DNA of 64,000 nucleotides. Origin: Fluviirhizobium alvei. Lineage in GTDB: Bacteria > Pseudomonadota > Alphaproteobacteria > Rhizobiales > Rhizobiaceae. Under the pieces are notes generated by a model. That model was not told the DNA's origin and ran no database searches. It was given only the letters and a program-made list of their open reading frames with translations. A program made the position numbers and the translations under genes. Positions 9,775 through 18,908 of this stretch are shown one piece after another (positions within the stretch are counted from its first letter, which is position 1; every line of letters starts with the position of its first letter). Where the stretch lies: assembly GCF_030551875.1 (NCBI RefSeq), contig NZ_JAUOZU010000010.1:150523-214522 (forward strand). The letters are read 5' to 3'.

Positions 9775-12763
9775 TGATCCGGCCTCCATCCTTGTCGAAG
9801 AATACGGTTTCGCAAACCTCGACCGCGATCACACGGTCGGGCATCGGCACATAGAGGGTCTGGCCCATGCGGGCGCGGCCGCCGGCCACCAGGGCCATGG
9901 CAATCGAATGGCCGCAATTTTCCGACCAGTAGCTGGACGTCACATGGCCGAGCATGGTCATCGGCTTGGGCTGGTTCGGATCGGCAACGATCTGGGCGCC
10001 TTCTTCCAGCACTTCCTTCGGATCCTTGGTCCGGAGGCCGACGAGCTGCTTGCGGCCTTCACGCACCAGATCGGGGCGCTTCATGCCGCGAATACCGACG
10101 AAATCGGTCTTCTTCTTGCCCACGGCCCAGGAAAGGCCGGCATCGTCAGGCGTAACGGTTCCGTCCGTATCCTGACCGACGATGATATAGCCCTTCTCGG
10201 CGCGCAGCACGTGCATGGTTTCCGTTCCGTAGGCGCAGGCGCCCATCGGCTCGGCCACACCCCAGATCGCTTCCCAGGCAGCCTGACCGTAATCGGCAGG
10301 CACGTTGACTTCGAAACCCAGTTCGCCGGCGAAAGTCATGCGGAAGAGGCGCATCGGAATGCCCTTAAGCTTGCCTTCGACAACGCTCATATGCGGCAGT
10401 GCTTCCGGCGACAGATCGACGCCTTCGACGAGCGGCTGGAGAATTTCGCGCGCCTTCGGACCCTGCACCGCGATCACCGCCCATTGTTCGGTGGTCGAGG
10501 TCAGCCAGACCTTGAGATGCGGGAACTCCGTCTGCAGATAATCTTCCATATGGTTCATCACGCGCGGCGCTCCGCCGGTCGTGGTGGTGATGTGGAAGCG
10601 ATCCTCTGCAAGACGACCGACAACGCCGTCATCATAGACGAAACCGTCTTCGCGCAGCATGATGCCGTAGCGGCAACGACCGGGCTTCAGCGTATCCCAG
10701 CCGTTTGTGTACATGAGGTTCATGAAGGTCGCGGCATCCGGACCGACCACCTCGATCTTGCCGAGGGTGGAGGCATCGAAGATGCCCGCCACTTCGCGAA
10801 CGGTGCGGCATTCGCGATTGACCGCCTGATGCATGTCTTCACCCGGCTTAGGGTAGAACCAGGCACGCTTCCAGTTGCCCACATCTTCGAAGACAGCACC
10901 ATGCGCTTCTTCCCAGGCATGGATCGGCGTCTTGCGGGCCGGATCGAACAGCGCACCGCGCGAATGGTTGATCAGCGTACCGAAGGTCACCGGCGTATAG
11001 GGTGCGCGGAAAGTGGTGAGCCCCACTTCCGGAATCGGCTTGCCGAGCACTTCAGAAGCAATTGCCAGACCATGGATATTCGACAGTTTACCCTGGTCAG
11101 TGGCCATGCCATTGGTGGTGAAGCGCTTGATATGCTCGATCGAATGCATGCCTTCGCGAACGGCAAGGCGGATATCCTTGGCGCAGACATCGTGCTGGAA
11201 ATCAACGAACGCCTTGGCGAACAGGTCATCCGGTCCGGCACCGTCCGCCGAGCCGACCATGCCGCCGGTCCATTCGAACGCCTGGCTGGCGGCTATCGTG
11301 ACATTGCAGTTTCCGGTAGCGCCGGCGGCCTTTGCCATCAACTCGCCGGCACCGATTGCCTCCTCGATCGCAGCCTGCAGCCCGTCAGTGCCGTTGCAGG
11401 CGCCCACAGACAGGCAATCCTGTGCATAGGTGCCCGGCAGGAAACGCTGATGTTCGGCATCGAAGGCAAGCTTGCCACGCGACTGCGAGAAGAGATGCAC
11501 CGACGGCGTCCAGCCCGACGACATCAGGATCGCATCGACAGCAATCTTTTCGCCACTCTTGGCGCCGCGTCGTGCAACCGTCATCGAGGAGACCCGGAGG
11601 CTTCCCTTGGTGCCGATCACCGCATGGCCGACCATGACGTTGATCCCAAGCGAACGGGCCTTGGCCAGCACGGCCTCACCCGGCTTGTCGCGATAATCGA
11701 CGATCGCCTGGATCTTGCAGCCAGCAGCGTGCAGGTCGAAGGCAGCCTCGTAGGCCGAATCATGGGCAGCATAGACGCCGATCTTGGAGCCGACTGCGAC
11801 GCCGTAATGGTTGAGATAGGTGCGGGCGGCAGATGCCAGCATGATGCCCGGACGGTCATTGCCCGGGAACACCATATGACGTTCGATCGCACCGGTCGCG
11901 ATGATCACCCGCTTGGCACGGACCTGCCACAGCCGCTCGCGCGGTGCGTTACGGTCAGGGCTTGCCAGATGGTCGGTCACGCGTTCGGCAAGGCCGATGA
12001 AGTTCTGCGCATAATAGCCGAACACCGTCGTCCGGGTCAGCACCGTCACGTTGGGCATTGCCGAGAGCTTGGTGGTCATGCGGCGGGCCCATTCGAAACC
12101 GTCGATGCCGTCAATCGTCACCGATGTATCATAATAGAGGGCACCACCGAGTTCCGGACGTTCATCGACCAGAATGACGCTCGCACCGGTATCGGCCGCA
12201 GCGAGTGCTGCCGCAATACCCGAAATGCCGCCGCCCGCCACCAGCACATCGCAATGGGCGTAACGGTTGGCGTAATGATCCGGATCGGTTTCCTTCGGCG
12301 CCACGCCGAGGCCGGCCGCTTCGCGTACCACCGGTTCGAACAGATACTTCCAGGCCTGTTTCGGCCACATGAAGGTCTTGTAGTAGAAGCCGGCGGCAAA
12401 GAACGGCGCGAGATAATTGTTGATGCCACCGATATCGAAGGACAGCGACGGCCAACGGTTCTGCGACTTCACCTTGATGCCGTCATAGATTTCCTGCGCC
12501 GGCGCCCGTACGTTCGGTTGGGCGCGGCCGGCATCGCGGGAAATGTCGAACAGCGCATTCGGCTCTTCCGGACCGGCGGTCAGGATGCCGCGCGGACGAC
12601 GGTACTTGAACGAACGGGCCGCAAGATGAATGCCATTGGCAAGCAGGGCCGAGGCGACGCTGTCACCCTCCAGCGCCGACAGCGAGCGGCCATCGAAGGT
12701 AAACCGCGCGGTCTTGGCGGGGGTCAGCCGGCCCTTGCCGGCAATACGGTTGGCGCCGCTCAT
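9767..12763 (-). CDS. soxA: Sarcosine oxidase subunit alpha
   Basis: 998-residue subunit. Layout: an N-terminal ferredoxin-like region with 'FTFDGRSLSALEGDSVASALLANG', a Rossmann dinucleotide-binding domain with 'VLVAGGGISGIAAALAAADTGASVILVDE' near residue 165, and a C-terminal GcvT/aminomethyltransferase half that binds tetrahydrofolate ('AVNRECRTVREVAGIFDASTLGKIEV'). Length is typical of tetrameric SoxA. Its ATG overlaps the soxD stop by 4 nt. The product works in the cytoplasm with SoxB, SoxD and SoxG in choline/betaine/sarcosine catabolism, linking one-carbon units to folate. Confidence 0.97.
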   Translation of the reverse strand: MSGANRIAGKGRLTPAKTARFTFDGRSLSALEGDSVASALLANGIHLAARSFKYRRPRGILTAGPEEPNALFDISRDAGRAQPNVRAPAQEIYDGIKVKSQNRWPSLSFDIGGINNYLAPFFAAGFYYKTFMWPKQAWKYLFEPVVREAAGLGVAPKETDPDHYANRYAHCDVLVAGGGISGIAAALAAADTGASVILVDERPELGGALYYDTSVTIDGIDGFEWARRMTTKLSAMPNVTVLTRTTVFGYYAQNFIGLAERVTDHLASPDRNAPRERLWQVRAKRVIIATGAIERHMVFPGNDRPGIMLASAARTYLNHYGVAVGSKIGVYAAHDSAYEAAFDLHAAGCKIQAIVDYRDKPGEAVLAKARSLGINVMVGHAVIGTKGSLRVSSMTVARRGAKSGEKIAVDAILMSSGWTPSVHLFSQSRGKLAFDAEHQRFLPGTYAQDCLSVGACNGTDGLQAAIEEAIGAGELMAKAAGATGNCNVTIAASQAFEWTGGMVGSADGAGPDDLFAKAFVDFQHDVCAKDIRLAVREGMHSIEHIKRFTTNGMATDQGKLSNIHGLAIASEVLGKPIPEVGLTTFRAPYTPVTFGTLINHSRGALFDPARKTPIHAWEEAHGAVFEDVGNWKRAWFYPKPGEDMHQAVNRECRTVREVAGIFDASTLGKIEVVGPDAATFMNLMYTNGWDTLKPGRCRYGIMLREDGFVYDDGVVGRLAEDRFHITTTTGGAPRVMNHMEDYLQTEFPHLKVWLTSTTEQWAVIAVQGPKAREILQPLVEGVDLSPEALPHMSVVEGKLKGIPMRLFRMTFAGELGFEVNVPADYGQAAWEAIWGVAEPMGACAYGTETMHVLRAEKGYIIVGQDTDGTVTPDDAGLSWAVGKKKTDFVGIRGMKRPDLVREGRKQLVGLRTKDPKEVLEEGAQIVADPNQPKPMTMLGHVTSSYWSENCGHSIAMALVAGGRARMGQTLYVPMPDRVIAVEVCETVFFDKDGGRINV

Positions 12764-13080
12764 GACTGGCCTCCCTTGGCGGAAATCAGGGCATCGACGG
12801 TGGCCTGGTCAGGCTTGGGCTCGTCCTGCCGGTAGGTCATTACGAATTTGTCGGTTACGGTATGGCGAATGGCCCGGAAGAAGCGGCCGCAGCCATGGAT
12901 ATGCCGCCAGCGTTCGTAGATCAGGCCCTTCGGATTGTCGCGCAGGAAGAAATATTCCTCGAACGCTTCATCCGAGATCTCCGCAATATTCTGCGGGCGA
13001 TCGATATGGGCGTCGCCGGCGCCACGGAACTCGAGCTCCGAGCGCTCTTCCTGGCAGTAGGGGCAATAGATGAGAAGCAT
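12760..13080 (-). CDS. soxD: Sarcosine oxidase subunit delta
   Basis: 106-residue zinc-binding subunit. It starts MLLIYCPYCQEERSELEF, giving the Cys6-Pro-Tyr-Cys9 pair, and has a downstream His-x-His-Gly-Cys (about residues 59-63) that completes the zinc site known in SoxD. Between soxB (16 nt upstream) and soxA (4-nt overlap) in the operon. Confidence 0.95.
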   Translation of the reverse strand: MLLIYCPYCQEERSELEFRGAGDAHIDRPQNIAEISDEAFEEYFFLRDNPKGLIYERWRHIHGCGRFFRAIRHTVTDKFVMTYRQDEPKPDQATVDALISAKGGQS

Positions 13081-13096
13081 CGTTTAATCCTCGCCT

Positions 13097-14350
13097 TCAG
13101 TGCGCCACGGCCGCGGCAGCCGCTTCGTCGATCAGACGGCCGGACCGGAATCGGTCGAGCGTCAGGCCGGCGCCGAGCTTGTGCGGTTCGTCGCGCGCGA
13201 TGAGATGCGCAAACAGGTTGGCCGAACCCGGGGTCGCCTTGAAGCCGCCCGTGCCCCAGCCGCAATTGACATAGAGTCCCTTGACCGGGGTCTTGGACTG
13301 GATCGCCGAACGGTCGGGTGTGTTGTCGGTGATGCCACCCCACTGGCGCATCATCTTCACGCGCCGGAAGATCGGGAAGATCTCGCAGATGGCATCGAGC
13401 GTGTGAGTGATGATCTGCAAGCCGCCGGTCTGCGAATAGGAATTGTATTGGTCCGTGCCGGCACCGATGACCAGTTCGCCCTTGTCGGACTGGGAAATAT
13501 AGGCATGGACGGTGTTCGACATCACGACGCAGGGGAAGATCGGCTTCAGCGGCTCGGAAACGAGCGCCTGCAGCGGCGTCGAATGCAGCGGCACGCGCAC
13601 GCCGGCCATCTGCATGATCACCGAATTGTGGCCGGAGGCAGACACACCGATTTTCTTGGCGCCGATGAAGCCGCGCGTCGTATCCACACCGGTCACGCCG
13701 CCATCGGCTCCACGACGGATGCCGGTCACTTCGCAATTCTGGATGATATGGACGCCGCGATCGGATGCCGCACGCGCATAGCCCCAGGCCACCGCGTCAT
13801 GGCGCGCAGTGCCGCCACGGCGCTGCAGAGCAGCACCATTGATCGGATAACGGGCAGTCGCCGAGATATCGAGCGGCGGGCAATAGGCCTTTGCCTGCTC
13901 GGGCGTCAGCCACTCGTTGTCGATGCCATAGAGACGATTGGCATGGACGTGGCGCTTGAAGCTCTGCTGGTCATGGATGTTGTGCGACAGCATCATGACG
14001 CCGCGCGGCGAATACATGACGTTGTAGTTCAGCTCCTGCGACAGGCCTTCCCACAGCTTGAGCGAATGTTCATAGATATCCATGCTCTCTTCATAGAGAT
14101 AGTTCGAGCGGATGATCGTGGTGTTGCGGCCCGTATTGCCGCCACCGAGCCAGCCCTTTTCGATCACCGCGATATTGGTGATGCCGTGCTCCTTGGCAAG
14201 GTAATAGGCAGCGCCCAGACCATGTCCGCCACCACCAACGATGATGACGTCATATTCCTTGCGCGGCTCGGGCGAGGTCCATTGCTTTTCCCAACCCGTG
14301 TGCCCCCTCAGGGCTTCCCGTGCCACGGCGAAGACCGAATATTTGCGCAT
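13097..14350 (-). CDS. soxB: Sarcosine oxidase subunit beta
   Basis: FAD-dependent oxidase subunit that oxidises the N-methyl group of sarcosine. The 417-residue product starts MRKYSVFAVAREAL and has the dinucleotide-binding fold 'YDVIIVGGGGHGLGAAYYLAKEHG' near residue 34. The ATG at 14350 is chosen over an upstream in-frame start at 14506 because of a GGAG Shine-Dalgarno about 10 nt before it and because 417 residues is the family norm. First gene of soxBDAG. Confidence 0.96.
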   Translation of the reverse strand: MRKYSVFAVAREALRGHTGWEKQWTSPEPRKEYDVIIVGGGGHGLGAAYYLAKEHGITNIAVIEKGWLGGGNTGRNTTIIRSNYLYEESMDIYEHSLKLWEGLSQELNYNVMYSPRGVMMLSHNIHDQQSFKRHVHANRLYGIDNEWLTPEQAKAYCPPLDISATARYPINGAALQRRGGTARHDAVAWGYARAASDRGVHIIQNCEVTGIRRGADGGVTGVDTTRGFIGAKKIGVSASGHNSVIMQMAGVRVPLHSTPLQALVSEPLKPIFPCVVMSNTVHAYISQSDKGELVIGAGTDQYNSYSQTGGLQIITHTLDAICEIFPIFRRVKMMRQWGGITDNTPDRSAIQSKTPVKGLYVNCGWGTGGFKATPGSANLFAHLIARDEPHKLGAGLTLDRFRSGRLIDEAAAAAVAH

Positions 14351-14656
14351 CCGCTTAACTCCAGTTCCAAGCGGCGAATTGCCGGCGTAGATGCCATCAA
14401 TTCGCAGATTTACGACACGAACAACGTTTTCTTTGCGACGCTTTTGCACCATATTTCGGCGAAGGTCCAATCCCACGCCGACCATGCATTTCACACGAAA
14501 AACCACCGAAGGGTCTGGACTTGCCGGGCATCATCTGCTATCGGCATCTCCCAATCGCTTGGCTCTTGCGGCTGAGCGCGATGAATTATGTTTTTCTCTG
14601 GCCGGCAACTGTGCATCGACCTGGGGAACCAACTCAAGATAAGGATCGGGATTCAC
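14351..14656. other. Intergenic region between soxB and rpsU
   Basis: About 300 nt between divergent genes that must hold the soxB promoter and the rpsU promoter with its 5' UTR. I could not identify a convincing -35/-10 pair or a clear operator. No conserved RNA structure or gene was recognised in it. Confidence 0.6.
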
Positions 14657-14887
14657 GTGCAGGTATTGGTTCGCGACAACAATGTTGATCAGGCTCTTCG
14701 CGCGCTCAAGAAAAAAATGCAGCGCGAGGGCATTTTCCGTGAAATGAAGATGCGCGACTATTACGAAAAGCCGTCGCAGAAGAAGGCTCGCGAGAAGGCT
14801 GAAGCTGTTCGCCGCGTTCGCAAGCTGGCCCGCAAGCGCGCACAGCGCGAAGGCCTGGTTGCCGGTGGTCGCACGTCCGCTCGTTGA
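14657..14887 (+). CDS. rpsU: 30S ribosomal protein S21
   Basis: 76-residue basic ribosomal protein, with '[23 protein letters not shown]' then an Arg/Lys-rich C-terminus ending [12 protein letters not shown]21 sits on the small subunit platform near the anti-Shine-Dalgarno. The start is taken as GTG at 14657, because S21 in this group begins directly with the QVLVRDNN segment and AAGGA lies about 11 nt upstream; an in-frame ATG at 14588 would add 23 residues that do not fit the family. Followed by a strong terminator. Confidence 0.95.
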   Translation: MQVLVRDNNVDQALRALKKKMQREGIFREMKMRDYYEKPSQKKAREKAEAVRRVRKLARKRAQREGLVAGGRTSAR

Positions 14888-14923
14888 TCTGCCGTCTTTC
14901 TGACGAAATCTGATGTGAATGCT

Positions 14924-14957
14924 GGCGGGGGCGATTTTATTTCGCCACCGCCTTTTT
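14924..14957 (+). terminator. Rho-independent terminator of rpsU
   Basis: GGCGGGGGCGA pairs with TCGCCACCGCC (10 pairs, one G-A mismatch) around a 7-nt AT-rich loop, followed directly by TTTTT. It lies 37 nt after the rpsU stop. Confidence 0.88.
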
Positions 14958-15005
14958 AAATTGGGGTGCTGCTTCGAAAGGCGGCGTGCGGAAAGAATTG
15001 AAATC

Positions 15006-15893
15006 ATGGTCGAAGTTACTGGTGAGAGCCTGATCGCCTCCGAAAAGGGTGCACGGGGACTGTCCCTGCGATCGCTTGGGACCGGCATCCTCTTCGCTGC
15101 GATGGCGACGTTTCTCGTTGCCTGCAATACCACCGACACGACCGACACGATTCGCATCAACAAGGAACAGGGCACCGAGGAGAACATCGCCTCGCTGACG
15201 GCAGTGATCGAATCGAACCCGCGTGACCCTGAAGGCTACAATACCCGCGGCTCCGCCTATGGTCGCGCCGGCGAATACAAGCGCGCCCTTGGCGACTTCA
15301 ATCAGGCTCTGGAGCTCGATCCCCGCTTCTACAAAGCCTATGCGAACCGCGGCTTCATCTATCGTCTGATGGGCGAACCGGAAAATGCGCTCTCGGATTA
15401 CAACACCGCGCTGCAGCTCAATCCGCGTTATGACGTCGCCTATATCGGCCGTGGCAACATCTATTACCACGCCAACCAGCTCGATGCCGCCATGAACGAT
15501 TTCAACAAGGCGATCGGGCTCGATACGACCGATCCGCGCGCCTACCATCGTCGTGGCCTGATCTTCCAGCGGCGCGGCAACCACGAGCGCGCCATCGAGG
15601 ATTTCTCGACCGCCATTTCGCTGTCGCCGAACTCCGCCGAACCCTATAACGGTCGCGGTATCTCCTATGTCGCCCTCAATGACGACGACAATGCCTTTGC
15701 CGATTTCAACCATGCAATCGAGCTCGATGGCAAACTGGCGGAGTCCTGGGCCAACCAGGCGCTCATCTATGAACGTCGCGGCGAACTGAAGCGGGCCTAC
15801 AAATCCTATTCGCACGCCCTGTCGCTCGATCCGAAATACCAGCCGGCCCGCGATGGCGTTGCCCGCACACGCGGCGCCGTTCAGGTGAATTGA
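15006..15893 (+). CDS. TPR-repeat lipoprotein (NlpI-like)
   Basis: 295-residue predicted outer- or inner-membrane lipoprotein. A hydrophobic segment leads to the lipobox Leu-Val-Ala-Cys with Cys40, after which about six tetratricopeptide repeats follow (for example 'YNTRGSAYGRAGEYKRALGDFNQALELDP'). TPRs scaffold protein complexes; in NlpI-type proteins they bind peptidoglycan enzymes, but the partner here is unknown. The ATG at 15006 has GGAAAG upstream; an in-frame start at 14919 would be inside the rpsU terminator. Confidence 0.88.
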   Translation: MVEVTGESLIASEKGARGLSLRSLGTGILFAAMATFLVACNTTDTTDTIRINKEQGTEENIASLTAVIESNPRDPEGYNTRGSAYGRAGEYKRALGDFNQALELDPRFYKAYANRGFIYRLMGEPENALSDYNTALQLNPRYDVAYIGRGNIYYHANQLDAAMNDFNKAIGLDTTDPRAYHRRGLIFQRRGNHERAIEDFSTAISLSPNSAEPYNGRGISYVALNDDDNAFADFNHAIELDGKLAESWANQALIYERRGELKRAYKSYSHALSLDPKYQPARDGVARTRGAVQVN

Positions 15894-15915
15894 CCACCAG
15901 GCAGCCGCCTCCTAT

Positions 15916-15941
15916 TGTCCGCCTGTCATAGCAGGCGGACA
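15916..15941 (+). promoter_or_regulatory. Hairpin covering the ribosome-binding region of the next gene
   Basis: TGTCCGCCTG and CAGGCGGACA form a perfect 10-bp stem with a 6-nt TCATAG loop. There is no T-run, so it is a poor intrinsic terminator. Its 3' arm contains the purine-rich AGGCGGA, the only Shine-Dalgarno candidate for the ATG at 15947, so it may limit translation of that gene. Confidence 0.5.
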
Positions 15942-15946
15942 TGTAA

Positions 15947-17017
15947 ATGAACTCTCCCCACATCATCGTTATCGGCGGCGGCATCATCGGTGCCTCGATT
16001 GCCTGGCATCTTGCGGATGCCGGCGCCAAAACCAGCATCTATTGCCGCGATCCCGGTGGCGTTGCCACCCCGAATTCCTTTGCATGGATCAATGCCAACT
16101 GGGGCAATCCCGAGCCCTACTTCCATCTTCGCCGCCGGTCCATGGACCGCTGGAAACACCTGGCCGAACGCATTCCCGGCCTTCATCCGGAATGGAACGG
16201 ATCGATCTGCTACGATCTCGAACCGGAAGGTCTGACGCGCTTCGCCGAAGAGCATGGCAGTTGGGGTTACGGCCTTGCCCGTATCGATCGCGACGAGATC
16301 ATCCGGCTCGAACCGAACCTTGCCGATCTCCCCGACTGGGCGTTGAAGATCGACGAGGAGGGCATGATCGAACCGCACGAGGCGGCACTCGCGTTTCTTT
16401 CCGATGCCGAACGAAAGGGCGCCAAAGTCACCCGCAATCAGTCGGTCAAGCGTCTGATCCTGCGCGATGGCAGGATTTGCGGGGTAGAAACCGAACTTGG
16501 GATTGAGGAAGCCGATAAGGTGGTTCTGGCGGCCGGCGCAGAGACCGCTGCTCTTGCCGCCGCGATCGGCATAACGATACCGATGGAGGCTTCTCCCGGC
16601 CTGCTGATGGATACGCACCCTGCCCCGCCGCTCCTCAATCACATCATCGTCGCCCCCGGCATGGAGATGCGACAGGCCGCCGATGGATCGATCGTTGCCG
16701 CGACCTCCTTCAACGGCACCGATCCGGGCGAGGATCCTGAACAGACCGCGAGAACGTTGTTTGCTGATCTCCTGCGTCGTCTCAAACCCGGCGCGCTCCT
16801 CGAATACCGGAATTTCCGCATCGGTTATCGGCCGATGCCAAAGGACGGTTTCCCCATTCTCGGCTGTGCAGAAAATGGGCCTGGATTGTATATCGCGATA
16901 ACCCACTCCGGCGTGACGCTGGCGCCGGCGATTGGCGAGATCGCCGCTCGGGAAATCCTGACCGGCGAGGACGAACCGATGCTCGCACCCTACAGGCTCT
17001 CGCGTTTCGCGGGCTGA
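15947..17017 (+). CDS. FAD-dependent oxidoreductase (DAO family)
   Basis: 356-residue protein with an N-terminal dinucleotide-binding fold ('IIVIGGGIIGASIAWHLADAG', residues 6-26) and the C-terminal FAD contact 'IGYRPMPKDGFPILG...GLYIAITHSGVTLAPAIGEIAAREI' typical of D-amino acid oxidase/glycine oxidase-like enzymes. Likely oxidises an amine or amino acid, substrate unknown. It stands alone between the TPR gene and the pnt operon; soxBDAG lies nearby but is a separate unit. The ATG is preceded by an ATG-TAA start-stop pair (15941-15946). Confidence 0.87.
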   Translation: MNSPHIIVIGGGIIGASIAWHLADAGAKTSIYCRDPGGVATPNSFAWINANWGNPEPYFHLRRRSMDRWKHLAERIPGLHPEWNGSICYDLEPEGLTRFAEEHGSWGYGLARIDRDEIIRLEPNLADLPDWALKIDEEGMIEPHEAALAFLSDAERKGAKVTRNQSVKRLILRDGRICGVETELGIEEADKVVLAAGAETAALAAAIGITIPMEASPGLLMDTHPAPPLLNHIIVAPGMEMRQAADGSIVAATSFNGTDPGEDPEQTARTLFADLLRRLKPGALLEYRNFRIGYRPMPKDGFPILGCAENGPGLYIAITHSGVTLAPAIGEIAAREILTGEDEPMLAPYRLSRFAG

Positions 17018-17024
17018 AACGAAA

Positions 17025-17053
17025 GAGCCCCGCCGGACAAACCGACGGGGCTC
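17025..17053. terminator. Bidirectional terminator between DAO gene and pntB
   Basis: GAGCCCCG pairs with CGGGGCTC across a 13-nt spacer, between two convergent genes. The plus-strand side is followed by CTGTCTTTAT and the minus side by TTTCGTTTC, so it can serve both. Confidence 0.75.
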
Positions 17054-17087
17054 CTGTCTTTATCGATTTATGCGGATCGTTATCGCA

Positions 17088-18488
17088 TCAATGGGCCATG
17101 GCCTTGACGATTTCTTCGGTGACTTTCTTGGCGTCGCCGAGCAGCATCATCGTGCCGTCCTTGTAGAACAGCGTGTTGTCGATGCCGGCATAACCCGAAC
17201 CGAGCGAACGCTTGACGAACAGGCAGGTCTTGGCCTTGTCGACGTCGAGGATCGGCATGCCATAGATCGGCGAGGACTTGTCGTCGCGGGCGGCCGGGTT
17301 GGTCACGTCATTGGCGCCGATAACATAGGCAACGTCAGCCTGTGCGAACTCGGAATTGATGTCTTCCAGTTCGAACACGTCATCGTAGGGCACATTGGCC
17401 TCGGCGAGCAGGACGTTCATGTGACCGGGCATGCGGCCTGCCACCGGATGGATGGCATACTTGACCTCGACGCCGGCTTCCTTGAGCTTGTCACCCATTT
17501 CGCGCAGCGCATGCTGGGCCTGGGCAACGGCCATGCCGTAACCGGGCACGATGATGACCTTGGACGCATTCGCCATCAGATAGGCCGCGTCATCGGCAGA
17601 GCCGAGCTTGACCGTCTTGTCCGAATTGTCCGCACCGCCAGCGGCAGCCGCATCGCCACCAAAGCCACCGAGGATGACCGAGATGAACGACCGGTTCATG
17701 CCTTTGCACATGATGTAGCTGAGGATGGCGCCTGAGGAACCCACAAGAGCGCCGGTGATGATCAGCGCCAGGTTGCCGAGCGTGAAGCCGATGCCTGCCG
17801 CTGCCCAGCCCGAATAGGAGTTGAGCATCGAGACGACAACCGGCATGTCGGCGCCACCGATCGGAACGATCAGGAGCACGCCGAAGGCCAGCGAGAGCAG
17901 CACGATCAGCCAGAAGACGAAGTGGCTTTCGGTCGCGACCAGAACGCCGATCAACAGCACGATGGCGATAGCGATCGCAAGATTGATCACATGCCGCATC
18001 GGCAGCATGATCGGCTTGCCGGACATGCGACCGTCAAGCTTCAGGAAGGCGATGATCGAGCCGGTGAAGGTGATGGCGCCGATCGCCACGCCCAGCGACA
18101 TTTCGACGAGCGCCTGACCATGGATCGAACCGATTTCGCCGATACCGAAGGAAGCCGGGGCATAAAGTGCGGCGGCTGCGACGAGCACGGCAGCAAGACC
18201 GACGAGCGAATGGAACCCGGCGACAAGCTGCGGCATCGAGGTCATGGCGATCCTGCGGGCGATGACCGCACCGATACCGCCACCGACAGCAAGACCGCCG
18301 AGGATCAGCACCCAGCCCAGAACGGACGGCGTGGCAAGCAGCAGCGTGGTGACGATCGAGATCGCCATGCCAACCATGCCGTAGGTATTGCCCTTGCGGC
18401 TGGTTGCCGGATGCGACAGGCCACGCAGCGCCATGATGAACAGCACGCCGGAGACCAGATAAAGGAAGGCTGCGAGATTGACTGACAT
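17088..18488 (-). CDS. pntB: NAD(P) transhydrogenase subunit beta
   Basis: 466-residue membrane subunit of the proton-translocating transhydrogenase, which uses the proton gradient to reduce NADP+ with NADH. The N-terminal half is a bundle of about nine transmembrane helices and the C-terminal domain III binds NADP(H) ('VIIVPGYGMAVAQAQHALREMGD' and 'YVIGANDVTNPAARDD'). Third gene of the pntAA-pntAB-pntB unit, starting 11 nt after pntAB. Confidence 0.97.
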   Translation of the reverse strand: MSVNLAAFLYLVSGVLFIMALRGLSHPATSRKGNTYGMVGMAISIVTTLLLATPSVLGWVLILGGLAVGGGIGAVIARRIAMTSMPQLVAGFHSLVGLAAVLVAAAALYAPASFGIGEIGSIHGQALVEMSLGVAIGAITFTGSIIAFLKLDGRMSGKPIMLPMRHVINLAIAIAIVLLIGVLVATESHFVFWLIVLLSLAFGVLLIVPIGGADMPVVVSMLNSYSGWAAAGIGFTLGNLALIITGALVGSSGAILSYIMCKGMNRSFISVILGGFGGDAAAAGGADNSDKTVKLGSADDAAYLMANASKVIIVPGYGMAVAQAQHALREMGDKLKEAGVEVKYAIHPVAGRMPGHMNVLLAEANVPYDDVFELEDINSEFAQADVAYVIGANDVTNPAARDDKSSPIYGMPILDVDKAKTCLFVKRSLGSGYAGIDNTLFYKDGTMMLLGDAKKVTEEIVKAMAH

Positions 18489-18499
18489 CTAGGCCGCCC

Positions 18500-18907
18500 T
18501 CACTTTTCTTTTTTCTTGTACATGGCAAGCATGCGCTGGGTGACCAGGAAGCCGCCAAAGATGTTGATCGAAGCGAGGATCAGCGCCACGAAGCCGAAAC
18601 CGGTGGCCCAGCCGGCAGCCGAAAGGCCAACCGCAAGCAGCGCACCGACGACGATCACCGACGAGATCGCGTTGGTCACAGCCATCAGCGGCGTGTGCAA
18701 CGCAGGCGTAACCGACCAGACGACATAGTAGCCGACGAAGATCGACAGGACGAAAATCGCCAGGCGGAAAACGAACGGATCGATCACGCCACCGGACAGA
18801 GCATGTGCGGCATCAGCGATCGACGGTTCGGTTGCAACGGCCTGCTGGACGGCGCTGACGGCCTGATCGAGATTTTCAAGCGCCTTGTTGAGTGTTTCCG
18901 ATGCCAT
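18500..18907 (-). CDS. pntAB: NAD(P) transhydrogenase subunit alpha, membrane part
   Basis: 135-residue protein with about three to four transmembrane helices ('[44 protein letters not shown]'), the domain II membrane portion that is split from the soluble alpha subunit in alphaproteobacteria. The ATG at 18907 lies just after the pntAA stop; a longer frame from 18958 would overlap pntAA by about 50 nt with no support. Confidence 0.94.
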   Translation of the reverse strand: MASETLNKALENLDQAVSAVQQAVATEPSIADAAHALSGGVIDPFVFRLAIFVLSIFVGYYVVWSVTPALHTPLMAVTNAISSVIVVGALLAVGLSAAGWATGFGFVALILASINIFGGFLVTQRMLAMYKKKEK

Positions 18908-18908
18908 C

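Noticed and set aside
9908..12835. A 975-codon open frame antisense to soxA
   Set aside because: It is an antisense shadow of a certain gene; high-GC codon bias in soxA keeps the opposite frame open. The product has no recognisable domain and no proper Shine-Dalgarno.
14588..14656. N-terminal extension of rpsU from ATG 14588
   Set aside because: The extra 23 residues do not match S21 proteins, and a GTG with better fit to the family N-terminus follows.
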